64,000 nucleotides of DNA from Planctomycetia bacterium (lineage in GTDB: Bacteria > Planctomycetota > Phycisphaerae > UBA1845 > UTPLA1): positions 124,001 to 188,000 of the forward strand of contig JABTTW010000002.1 of NCBI GenBank assembly GCA_015075745.1, written 5' to 3'. Shown here in pieces: positions 44,191-51,631 of the stretch. The notes beneath the pieces were generated by a model. That model was not told where the DNA came from and did not search any database. It saw only the letters and a program-made list of their open reading frames with translations. Position numbers and translations under genes: made by a program. Position 1 is the stretch's first letter, and every line of letters starts with the position of its first letter.

Positions 44191-45330
44191 CTAGTCCAGC
44201 CACTTGCTTCGCTGCTTGAGCTTCTCCGGCACGTAGGTCTCCGTCACGAAGCTGATGCTCTTCGTCAGAAGCGACTCGACTTCCATCTTGAAGCCGTGCT
44301 TGAGCATCGCGTCCACTTCCTTGGCCCAGTCCTTCTTCCCTTTGAACCAGGGATACTCCATGATCTGCCTGGCGCGCTTGATGTCCTTGTCATCGACGGC
44401 GATCTTCACGTCGTCGGAAAGGTCGTAGTCTTCGTAGTCGTGGCTGCGCACACCGATCAGCTTCGCGTCCGGCACCGCCATACGCTCGCTCTCGAACGCC
44501 AGATTGATCGACCCCTGCTTGATGACGCTGTAGATGTAATACCCCCACGGATCGTTATCGAGCAGACAATAAACCGGCAGCTTCAGTTCCGTGTGCATCC
44601 GCTTGAGCAGCCGCCGCACGCCGCGCGGGGGCTGACCGCCGCCGTGGGTGAGAATGCAGTTGTGCTTCTGCCAGAATTTGTCCTCATTGAATCGGTTCCA
44701 GACGGTACCCTTTTCGACGTGCAGGATGAACTTCGCCTCGCACTTCCTGAACTGCATCACATCCGGTTCGACGATACTCGGGATGCTGAATCCCCCCGCG
44801 CCCATCCGCCGCAGGTCGATCTCGTCGCCGCGGCTGACAATGGTGAGATTGCCCGCGATGCTCCCGCGATTGTCGGCGAAGACGTGCAGCTCCTCGCGCA
44901 GCGACGCCATCGCCACCTCAAGGTCCTCAATAATCGGGTCGCTCTCACCCTGATCGTTGAACGTCTTCTCGCTCGTGCCGGGTATCGTGTGCTTCGTCAG
45001 GTAATATAGACCTCGGATGCTCACCGTCTTGTCTTCGTCGATCAGCTTCTTGCAGCCGCTGGCGATCAGCACGGTCTGCATGAAGTTCTTTGCCTGACCC
45101 ATATTAAAGAATGTGCGCGTCTGCCGCTTGTCGCCCATCTCGATGATGCGCTTGTTCTTGTTGTACTTGGCGTTGGAAAGCGAGCGGATCGGAATGTCCA
45201 CCGCCGGGTCGCGCTTTTTCGACGCCGCCGCGACGACCGACTCCGCCAGCGCGACGATCTTCCCCGCCGTGGCGTTATTACGCGCCTTGGCGCTGCCCGA
45301 TGTGCTCTTCTTTGACTTCGTCTTAGCCAT
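44191..45330 (-). CDS. DNA topoisomerase VI subunit A
   Basis: 379 residues from ATG 45330, preceded by GAGGGA; the longer frame to 45447 is rejected. Topo VI A/Spo11 family: a basic tail (1-40), then the 5Y-CAP winged helix with the DNA-cleaving tyrosine in SIRGLYYLTKHTI (Y109/Y110), FNDQGESDPIIEDLE, then a Toprim domain with E206 in LHVEKGTVWNRF and D258-N-D260 in YCLLDNDPWGYYIYSVIK, continuing LIGVRSHDYEDYDL. All catalytic parts are present and the size fits archaeal A subunits (about 370-390). It needs the GHKL-ATPase B subunit, which is not adjacent or anywhere in the window. Flanked downstream by IS remnants. Confidence 0.93.
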   Translation of the reverse strand: MAKTKSKKSTSGSAKARNNATAGKIVALAESVVAAASKKRDPAVDIPIRSLSNAKYNKNKRIIEMGDKRQTRTFFNMGQAKNFMQTVLIASGCKKLIDEDKTVSIRGLYYLTKHTIPGTSEKTFNDQGESDPIIEDLEVAMASLREELHVFADNRGSIAGNLTIVSRGDEIDLRRMGAGGFSIPSIVEPDVMQFRKCEAKFILHVEKGTVWNRFNEDKFWQKHNCILTHGGGQPPRGVRRLLKRMHTELKLPVYCLLDNDPWGYYIYSVIKQGSINLAFESERMAVPDAKLIGVRSHDYEDYDLSDDVKIAVDDKDIKRARQIMEYPWFKGKKDWAKEVDAMLKHGFKMEVESLLTKSISFVTETYVPEKLKQRSKWLD

Positions 45331-45400
45331 CCGTGGTCCCTCAGCTATTCGATCAACTCGTCCCTTAACCGGATTATTGATGATCTGCGGGCCCTTGTCA

Positions 45401-46096
45401 CTAACCTGCGTTTCGAGCATCGATCTCCCGTCGTATCGGCGTTCCACACTCCGGGCAGATTCCGCTGACGTTGCCCGTCAGGTTGTAGCGGCAGGTTACG
45501 CAGAGGCCGTGCCGGATACGATACTCAAGAATGTGCCTGCGATAAATCCTCGCATAGAAACAAGGGAGCAGGACAAGAACTGCAGAAAGCCCTATGGCAA
45601 GTGAAAGAGTGTTATGTTCCATGAATCGGACATCAACGATGTAGAAGAACTCCTGGACCAGGAAATAGAAGAGCATCACGGTCACGGAATAAATCAGCCA
45701 AAACAGGATAAGATAGAGCTCAGGCCATTCCCAAAGTCGGCCTCGCCTTCGAAGCGCGTAAGTGGCCCCGATTGAGATCACCGTACAGAACCAAACCGGC
45801 ACTTGAATGCTCGGAGGAATATCCACAGGGACCGTACCGGCCAGCGCCGGAAGCGTCCTCTTCAGTTTCCACCCTTTTTCCACCCGCCCATCGTGAAACA
45901 TCCTCCGCCGAATCCACCCCCAACCATAGCCGTACTCGACATAGCCGTTGCCCACGTAGAGCGAGTAACCACTCGGCCCAACGTAGCAGACGTTCCAGAC
46001 ATGCCCGACAACGGTGAACACGAACAGAAAAGCGGACACCGTCACGCCGACAGCCACAAAAAACCGACAGGCCCGAGAGCGCTCCTTCATTGCCAC
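45401..46096 (-). CDS. Membrane protein with C-terminal zinc ribbon
   Basis: 231 residues with about four membrane helices (VAVGVTVSAFLFVFTVVGHV, VPVWFCTVISIGATYALRRR, LYLILFWLIYSVTVMLFYFL, SLAIGLSAVLVLLPCFYARI). The end carries a zinc ribbon: CVTCRYNLTGNVSGICPECG, a pattern I associate with many planctomycete membrane proteins. Function unknown. GTG 46096 has GAAGG eight bases upstream; ATG 46090 is an alternative. Upstream of the Topo VI A gene on the same strand, 70 bases apart. Confidence 0.8.
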   Translation of the reverse strand: MAMKERSRACRFFVAVGVTVSAFLFVFTVVGHVWNVCYVGPSGYSLYVGNGYVEYGYGWGWIRRRMFHDGRVEKGWKLKRTLPALAGTVPVDIPPSIQVPVWFCTVISIGATYALRRRGRLWEWPELYLILFWLIYSVTVMLFYFLVQEFFYIVDVRFMEHNTLSLAIGLSAVLVLLPCFYARIYRRHILEYRIRHGLCVTCRYNLTGNVSGICPECGTPIRREIDARNAG

Positions 46097-46144
46097 ATTC
46101 TACGCCTTCCCGCGCCCGCCCGGCGATCGTCCTTTTCCCCCAAA

Positions 46145-46173
46145 TTGAGCACGCCCGCCCCGCGCGATATACT
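46145..46173 (+). promoter_or_regulatory. Promoter of the aminotransferase gene
   Basis: TTGAGC (46145-46150), 17-base spacer, TATACT (46168-46173). Good match to the sigma70 consensus; predicts a leader of about 65 bases before ATG 46245. Confidence 0.5.
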
Positions 46174-46244
46174 CCCGCATGCGCCCGCTGGCACGCCGTT
46201 TGCCGCGTGTCCCGGCGTCCATTCAACACCTGGAGGCACCTGCA

Positions 46245-47378
46245 ATGATGAAGCTCCGACTCTTCACCCCCGGCCCGACGATGGTCAGCCCCGAAGCCCT
46301 TTTGGAGATGGCCTACCCCCTCGACCACCACCGCACCAGCGGCTTCAAAGAGATGTTCAAGGAGTGCACCGAGCTGCTCTCCTACGTCTATCAAACGAAA
46401 TGTCAGCCGCTCGTCCTCACCGGCAGCGGGTCCGCCGCGATGGAAGGCGCCATCCTCGGCTGCTGCAAAAAGGACGCCAAGACCCTCGTCTGCCACTCCG
46501 GCAAATTCGGCGAACGCTGGGTGAAGATCCTCAAGCGCTTCGCCCTGCCGCACGTCGAGTACAAGCTCGAGTACGGCCACGGCTTCAAGGCCGAGGGCAT
46601 CATGGACATGCTCAAGAAGAACGCCGACGTGAAGGCCGTCATCTTCGTCCACAGCGAGACCAGCACCTGCGCCCTCAGCGAGGCCCAGGGTATCGCCAAG
46701 GCCTGCCGCGATCACGGCGCGCTGTGCATTGTCGACGGCATCACCTCCATCGGCACTATGCCCTTTAAGATGGACGAGTGGGGCATCGACGTCGCCGTCA
46801 CCGGTTCGCAGAAGGCCCTCATGCTCCCGCCGGGCCTGGCCTTCGCCGCCGTCAGCGATCGGGCATGGGAGGTCATCGAGTCGCACGACGCCCCCGCCTT
46901 CTACAACTGCTTCAAGGCCTATCGCAAGAGCCAGAAGGACAGCGACGTACCGTGGACGCCGAACAACCAACTGGTCAAGGGCCTTCGCTACACGCTGCGA
47001 CAGATCAAGGCCGAAGGCATTGAAAATGTCTGGGCCCGCTCGGCCCGCCTTGCCAAAGCCACGCGTGCCGCCTCCAAGGCACTGGGCATGACCATCTTCG
47101 CCGCCGACCCCGCCGACAGCGTAACCGGCATCAACATTCCCGCAGGCGTCGAAGACGACAAGTGGCGCAAGACGATGCGGTCCAAGTACGGCATCCACGT
47201 CGCCGCCGGCCAGGGAGAGCTCAAGGGCAAGATGATCCGCCTGAACCACATGGGCTACGTGGACGAAGTCGACACCGTCGGCGCCATCGCCGCCATGGAA
47301 TGGACCCTCGCCGAGCAGGGCTATAAGTTTGAAATGGGCGCCGGAGTAACGGCATTCATGAAAGCGCTGCAGAGCTGA
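46245..47378 (+). CDS. Alanine-glyoxylate aminotransferase-family enzyme
   Basis: 377 residues from ATG 46245 with GGAGG upstream. Class V PLP fold: FTPGPTMVSPEALLEMA, RTSGFKEMFKE, phosphate-site TGSGSAAMEGAI, HSETSTC (substrate region), D in CIVDGITSIG and the PLP lysine K190 in VTGSQKALMLPPGLAF. This is the arrangement of serine-pyruvate/alanine-glyoxylate and related transaminases (also the phosphoserine or 2-aminoethylphosphonate types). Exact substrate not decidable. Monocistronic with its own promoter. Confidence 0.9.
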   Translation: MMKLRLFTPGPTMVSPEALLEMAYPLDHHRTSGFKEMFKECTELLSYVYQTKCQPLVLTGSGSAAMEGAILGCCKKDAKTLVCHSGKFGERWVKILKRFALPHVEYKLEYGHGFKAEGIMDMLKKNADVKAVIFVHSETSTCALSEAQGIAKACRDHGALCIVDGITSIGTMPFKMDEWGIDVAVTGSQKALMLPPGLAFAAVSDRAWEVIESHDAPAFYNCFKAYRKSQKDSDVPWTPNNQLVKGLRYTLRQIKAEGIENVWARSARLAKATRAASKALGMTIFAADPADSVTGINIPAGVEDDKWRKTMRSKYGIHVAAGQGELKGKMIRLNHMGYVDEVDTVGAIAAMEWTLAEQGYKFEMGAGVTAFMKALQS

Positions 47379-47463
47379 CAAAAAGCCGAAGCCGCTGCAA
47401 TCGGGATCGATTCGAGAGTGTACAATCCGTAGACTCTTAATTTTATTCGATCGGAGCACTGTC

Positions 47464-48291
47464 ATGGGCCGGACCTTGGTGTTTCTTGCTGCCGCGATGT
47501 ACTTTGGCGGCGACAAGCCACCTGCATCTCAGCCGAGTGACCCGGGTAACCGTCCTCGTTTCACGGGAATTCGCGTTGATCCCATGGATCAATGGTCCGT
47601 CGAGGACGCGCGTCGAAAGGGAAGTCGTCGTGCAGAAATCGATTACGAGAACGGCAGACCCGAGATCGAGACATTTGGGCTCGTCTTGTTTCCCGCATAT
47701 GTAGACGCCGAGACGGGGCTGCGAATCAAATCGCGCGGGTGCGTTTTCACGCCCAATCAACAGGCTGAATCGAGGGCCTACAACGATCGCGTTCGCGAGT
47801 TGGTGAAGGAAAAGGGATTTCCTGCGCGATGCGTCCAACTAAAAGAGAGATTCGAGAGGGCTAAGGAGCTGAGTGAATCTCCGCCTAAGCTAAAGTGGAT
47901 AACGGTGCCACTGCTTCCTCGCGGCTCCAATGGCAAACCCATCAAAATTGGGAACCTGACAGTCACACGAAAAACCTATACCGATACTTTCCCTCACTCG
48001 AAGACCTTCGATGGTAAGAAGGGCCCCTTCACAGACTGTTCCAGTATTACTGTGAATCGTGAGTCCGACAAACTGGTTGCGATTTCGGTATCTTTCAGGG
48101 ACCCGACGGCGATCGCGCTCCTAGAGAAAGAGGGATTCCTGATCGTCCGAGGAAGCGACTGGACGCAGCGAACCGTTGTATTCGATACCAAGCATGATCG
48201 AATACTTGTGGACGCGATGCCCGGGCTAATGGCTGCCCTAAAGAATCTCGAGGAGCCCTCGACACAGGACAAGCCCGAGCCGCACTTCTAA
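47464..48291 (+). CDS. Hypothetical protein, possibly exported
   Basis: 275 residues, family not recognised. A short hydrophobic start (TLVFLAAAMYFGG) might be a weak signal peptide. The rest is a charged alpha/beta protein with VDPMDQWSVEDARRKGSRRA, GLVLFPAYVDAETGLRIKSR and VAISVSFRDPTAIALLEKEG. Slightly lower GC than its neighbours. It lies between the aminotransferase and the IS256-disrupted gene. TACAAT at 47421-47426 may be its -10. Confidence 0.55.
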   Translation: MGRTLVFLAAAMYFGGDKPPASQPSDPGNRPRFTGIRVDPMDQWSVEDARRKGSRRAEIDYENGRPEIETFGLVLFPAYVDAETGLRIKSRGCVFTPNQQAESRAYNDRVRELVKEKGFPARCVQLKERFERAKELSESPPKLKWITVPLLPRGSNGKPIKIGNLTVTRKTYTDTFPHSKTFDGKKGPFTDCSSITVNRESDKLVAISVSFRDPTAIALLEKEGFLIVRGSDWTQRTVVFDTKHDRILVDAMPGLMAALKNLEEPSTQDKPEPHF

Positions 48292-48317
48292 CCGTTGGCA
48301 ACCGGATAGATTTGCGA

Positions 48318-48570
48318 ATGACAAACGCACTCCCGAACGATTCGCAATCCGACATGCAAATCGAGGATTCAAACTCCGCCGAAACGGTGTCGTTAGTCTT
48401 CACCAAGCATTGAGGATATGTTCAGTACAGCACGCCAAACCCATTGATCGTTCTCGCACTGGTCGTGGCGCTAGTGGCTGTCCTCGAATTTCTAATCAAT
48501 CGATTCGGCATTTTGGTCAGTGTTCCGTTCGTCTTGCTCATAGTCGCTTCAGGAATCGGAGTAATGGTCA
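48318..48570 (+). pseudogene. Disrupted membrane-protein gene, 5' part
   Basis: ATG 48318 opens MTNALPNDSQSDMQIEDSNS and runs to an in-frame TGA at 48411-48413. Past the stop the same frame continues as a clear membrane protein: GYVQYSTPNPLIVLALVVAL, then FLINRFGILVSVPFVLLIV and ASGIGVMV, up to the left end of the IS256 element at 48571. A TGG-to-TGA change at the stop would restore the frame. The protein is unrecognised. Its continuation is at 49975-50338. Confidence 0.55.
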
Positions 48571-49974
48571 AATTTCGTTGATGACGCGGTAATCAGGCGG
48601 CGTTTCTCTCGGCCTTTTCTCCATTGACGAACTTCACACCGGCGATGACATCGGGAAGCAGCGTCGCGCCATTGAGCAGCCGCCAGTGGTTCGCGGCGGA
48701 CTCGCACAGCTTGAACACCATTGCCAGACACGCGATCCGACTGCCGTTGCCTTTGGTCCGGCGGTGACGCAGCCGCACCGTGGCGAACGTACTTTCGATC
48801 GGATTCGTCGTCCGCAGGTGCCGCCAGTGCTCGGCCGGGAAGTCGTAGAACGTCAGCAGCACCTCGCGATCCTTCACCAGGCACTCGGCCGCGCCGGGGT
48901 ATTTGGCCGCGTAGTGGGCCACGAAGTGATCGAACGCCTGGTTCGCATTCTCCCGCGTCGGCGCCATCCAGATCTCGTGCAGCTTGGCCTTCGCGCCGGT
49001 CTGCACCCGCTTGGGCATCTTGTCCAACACGTTGGCCGTCTTGTGCACCCAGCAGCGCTGCGCCCGGGTCGTCGAATAGACCTTCGGCAGCGCCGCCCAG
49101 AAGCCCAGCGCTCCGTCCGCCGTGGCCAGCTTCGGGTCGATCGTCATGCCCCGTTGTTGGCAGTCCAGCAGCAGCGAATACCACGACTGCTCGCTCTCGC
49201 GATGGCCGTCGACCACCGCGATCAGCTCCTTGCGGCCGTCCGCCCTCGCGCCCATCAGCACCAGAATGCACTGCCGGTCTTCCTCCAGGCGGATGTTGAA
49301 GTGAATCCCATCCGCCCAGAGGTACACGTAGTGCTTGCCTTCCAGGGAGCGGCGATTCCATGACTGGTACTCGTCCTGCCAACTCGTCATCAAACGCGTG
49401 ATCGTCGTGGCGCTGAGCCCCGCCGCCTGGGGACCGACCAGCGCCTGCAGGGCCTCGCTGAAGTCTCCGGTGCTGATGCCCTTGAGGTACAGCCAGGGGA
49501 TCAACTCCTCGATGGCCTTCGTCTTCCGCAGGTACGGCGGCAAAATCGACGAACAGAACCGCTCCACGGCCTGGCCATTTGCATCCAACGCTTCGCCGGC
49601 CTCGCCGCGGCCGACGATCCGACGGTCCCACACCCGCGGCTGCGTCACCTCCACCGGCCCGACGCCGGTGACGAGGGTCCGGGTGGGATGATGGCCGTTC
49701 TTGACCACCTGCCGGCGGCCTTGCGGATCGCGCAGATCGGCGTGCCCTTCGATCCAGCCATCGACCTCCGCCTCGATCGCCTGGCCCAGGAGCCGTTGGG
49801 CCCCGTCCCGCAGAATCTCCGTCAAAACGTCTCGGCTGGGGACTGGAATCGTCTCGATCGACTCGTTACTCTCCTGCATCGGCGTACTCCTCTGCCCATC
49901 GTGGGCGGCTCGGAACCTCGAACAAGTCCCGAGAGTACGCCGCCTTTTTTTATCCCGCCACCATCAACGAAATT
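48571..49974 (-). mobile_element. IS256-family insertion sequence
   Basis: 1404 bases with terminal inverted repeats: AATTTCGTTGATG at 48571-48583 and its perfect complement CATCAACGAAATT at 49962-49974. A further imperfect match (AGGCGGCGT.CTCTCGG) extends inward. One intact transposase gene fills it. The expected 8-9 base target duplication is not visible (flanks AATGGTCA and CGGTTATA), though both flanks share GGT.A. Confidence 0.85.
48593..49879 (-). CDS. IS256-family (Mutator-type) transposase
   Basis: 428 residues, full length for the family, apparently functional. Mutator signatures: NGHHPTRTLVTGVGPVEVTQ and RVWDRR; DDE core with D in VYLWADGIHFNI, D in LIAVVDGHRESEQS and later KLATADGALGFW; CWVHKTANVLDKMPK; and the C-terminal TTNPIESTFATVRLRHRRTK, which includes the catalytic Glu. 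Start ATG 49879 is close to the right terminal repeat as usual. Its GC is typical of the host, suggesting residence in similar genomes. Confidence 0.93.
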   Translation of the reverse strand: MQESNESIETIPVPSRDVLTEILRDGAQRLLGQAIEAEVDGWIEGHADLRDPQGRRQVVKNGHHPTRTLVTGVGPVEVTQPRVWDRRIVGRGEAGEALDANGQAVERFCSSILPPYLRKTKAIEELIPWLYLKGISTGDFSEALQALVGPQAAGLSATTITRLMTSWQDEYQSWNRRSLEGKHYVYLWADGIHFNIRLEEDRQCILVLMGARADGRKELIAVVDGHRESEQSWYSLLLDCQQRGMTIDPKLATADGALGFWAALPKVYSTTRAQRCWVHKTANVLDKMPKRVQTGAKAKLHEIWMAPTRENANQAFDHFVAHYAAKYPGAAECLVKDREVLLTFYDFPAEHWRHLRTTNPIESTFATVRLRHRRTKGNGSRIACLAMVFKLCESAANHWRLLNGATLLPDVIAGVKFVNGEKAERNAA

Positions 49975-50338
49975 CGGTTATAGCTCCAGGAATCGCGAAC
50001 TGGGTCTATTTGAATACCAAGCACAAGCCCGATCAAATTTTGACGAGGGAGGAGACTTCTCCAATAGCTCTGGGCGCTCGCGTTCAAGTGATCGGTGATT
50101 TACGGGAACTATCGCATTTCGCTGATATTGAGGACGCACCATTCGAGCCGATCATCGTCGAGCGCTTTTGTGCTACGTCCTCGATGGCATTCGTGGTCAT
50201 CGTCGGGATATTCATTGGGGTGTAATCCAGTATGTTATTCAGCATTATCTAAAGTCAACGCTTGGCCTTGCCAATGCCGGCCAAATGCTGGGATTCGTCC
50301 TCGCGTGGGTACCTGCCCGACTGTTCCCGGTCTATTAA
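49975..50338 (+). pseudogene. Disrupted membrane-protein gene, 3' part
   Basis: Directly after the IS the frame reads VIAPGIANWVYLNTKHKPDQ, then GARVQVIGDLRELSHFADIE, EPIIVERF and a hydrophobic SSMAFVVIVGIFIGV, stopping at 50225. Shifting the frame at about 50222 continues as IQYVIQHYLKSTLGLANAGQ then MLGFVLAWVPARLFPVY, stopping at 50338, so a frameshift is likely. If the IS (48571-49974) is removed exactly, the 5' and 3' parts join in frame (GVMV-TVIAPG). Product family unknown. Confidence 0.55.
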
Positions 50339-50631
50339 CGATTTGTGCCCGGCCGGTTGGATGTACTTCGCTTTTCGATGTTTACGGGAAAAGCCATTCT
50401 GCTGAGCCGTATCGATTTGCGAAGTGGCGTGGTCAGAGTCTCCTTTGCCAGGCAAAAAGCCGAAATGAGACCTCGGACGGTCAATTCTTGGAAATCCGTT
50501 TGTGGACTCGTGCAGAACCATTCAGATTCGTAAAGGGCCTCGTTCAAGCAGCAATCAATACTCACCCCGCCCCTGCCTGACGATCAACTGCTTGGGTGAA
50601 TCAGCCCCTCTGAAGTCACGATGTCCGCCCC
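50339..50631. other. Intergenic stretch, possibly decayed coding sequence
   Basis: Lower GC than the surroundings. A plus-strand frame to 50580 (GQFLEIRLWTRAEPFRFVKG) looks faintly protein-like but has no start or family. I cannot support a gene here. Confidence 0.3.
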
Positions 50632-50820
50632 CTACTCCCCTGGCCCCTCCGCCTCATCCTGCATATACGTCGCCTTAATCGCATCCCAGGCATCCCGCGG
50701 GTAATACTTCTTCACCGCCATCCACACGCCCGCTCCGATGGCCAGGATGATCAGGTAATACCAAAACCTGAAATTGAAGTGGAAGTTCCCATGCCGGTGT
50801 TTGAACCGAAGGCGACGCAT
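50632..50820 (-). CDS. Small single-pass membrane protein
   Basis: 62 residues: a basic, His/Phe-rich N-terminus (MRRLRFKHRHGNFHFNFRF), one membrane helix (WYYLIILAIGAGVWMAV) and a short charged tail (KKYYPRDAWDAIKATYMQDE). Composition and the positive-inside arrangement are coherent, so it is probably real. Function unknown. Divergent from the GNAT gene. Confidence 0.6.
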   Translation of the reverse strand: MRRLRFKHRHGNFHFNFRFWYYLIILAIGAGVWMAVKKYYPRDAWDAIKATYMQDEAEGPGE

Positions 50821-50931
50821 CGCCGAATCTTAACTCGCCGGATGACAGGTGCGAGAACTAATGCCGCCTTCGCCCGCAGCGCATCCGCCCCTACAATGGG
50901 GTTGGCTCCCGCGAGAACCCATGAGGGTATC

Positions 50932-51540
50932 ATGATCACGAACAAACGCCCCTTCGATCCCCAGCCCACCGTCCTCACCGGCCGCCAAACGCGCCTCGAA
51001 CCGCTCACTCACACACACGCCGACGATCTCCTCGCCATCGGCCGCGATCCCTCCATCTGGCAATACATGCCCAGCTCGCCCTTTGCCGATGTCGAAGCCG
51101 TCAAGACGTGGATCGACGCCGCCCTCGCCGAGCACCGCGCCGGCAGTCAGGTTCCCTTCGCCATCATTCGCCTCTCCGACGACCGCGCCGTCGGCTCGAC
51201 GCGATTCCTGAGCATCCGCCGAGAGCATCGCGGCCTCGAGATCGGCTGGACCTGGTTGGCTACCGACGCCCAGCGCACCCCCATTAACACCGAGTCCAAG
51301 CTCCTGCTTCTTACCCACGCCTTCGAAAAGCTCGGCGCGATGCGCGTCGAGTTCAAGACCGACCTCCGCAATGAAAAATCCCAACGGGCCCTGGAGCGAA
51401 TCGGCGCAGCCCGCGAAGGCGTCTTTCGACGACACATGATTCTCTGGGACGGCCACATCCGCGACTCCGTCTATTACAGCATCACCGACACCGACTGGCC
51501 CGAAATCAAAGCCCAGCTCACGCGCAAAATCCCGCATTGA
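50932..51540 (+). CDS. GNAT-family N-acetyltransferase (RimJ/RimL-like)
   Basis: 202 residues from ATG 50932, with GAGGG five bases upstream. N-terminal LTGRQTRLEPLTHTHADDLL is the usual entry of the Acetyltransf_3 (RimJ/RimL) group; then PFAIIRLSDDRAVGSTRFLS, RGLEIGWTWLATDAQRTPIN and ESKLLLLTHAFEKLGAMRVE, RNEKSQRALERIGAAREGVF, which together form the acetyl-CoA fold including the NxxSxxAxxxxGF-like block. It transfers acetyl from acetyl-CoA to an amine; substrate unknown. Confidence 0.9.
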   Translation: MITNKRPFDPQPTVLTGRQTRLEPLTHTHADDLLAIGRDPSIWQYMPSSPFADVEAVKTWIDAALAEHRAGSQVPFAIIRLSDDRAVGSTRFLSIRREHRGLEIGWTWLATDAQRTPINTESKLLLLTHAFEKLGAMRVEFKTDLRNEKSQRALERIGAAREGVFRRHMILWDGHIRDSVYYSITDTDWPEIKAQLTRKIPH

Positions 51541-51590
51541 AAGCGGCCATCCTTGCCACGACAGAGCCCACACGGGAAAATGGATGCCGA

Positions 51591-51630
51591 AACGGTGCCA
51601 CAAGGAAAATAACGGTGCCACAAGGAAAAT
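51591..51630 (+). repeat. Perfect 20-base tandem duplication carrying the larC ribosome site
   Basis: Two identical units of AACGGTGCCACAAGGAAAAT (51591-51610 and 51611-51630) immediately before ATG 51632. Each has AAGGA; only the second is correctly spaced for larC. Confidence 0.9.
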
Positions 51631-51631
51631 C

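Noticed and set aside
43965..44219. 84-residue plus-strand open frame after the IS630 fragment
   Set aside because: Pro/Thr-rich, no family, overlaps the Topo VI A stop, no ribosome site.
44191..45330. Identification as JetD of a Wadjet plasmid-defence system
   Set aside because: The sequence follows canonical Topo VI A through both the CAP and Toprim domains, and no jetA, jetB or jetC-like genes are adjacent.
48318..48413. A free-standing 31-residue gene
   Set aside because: The same frame continues beyond the stop as a membrane protein, so a nonsense-mutated gene is the simpler reading.
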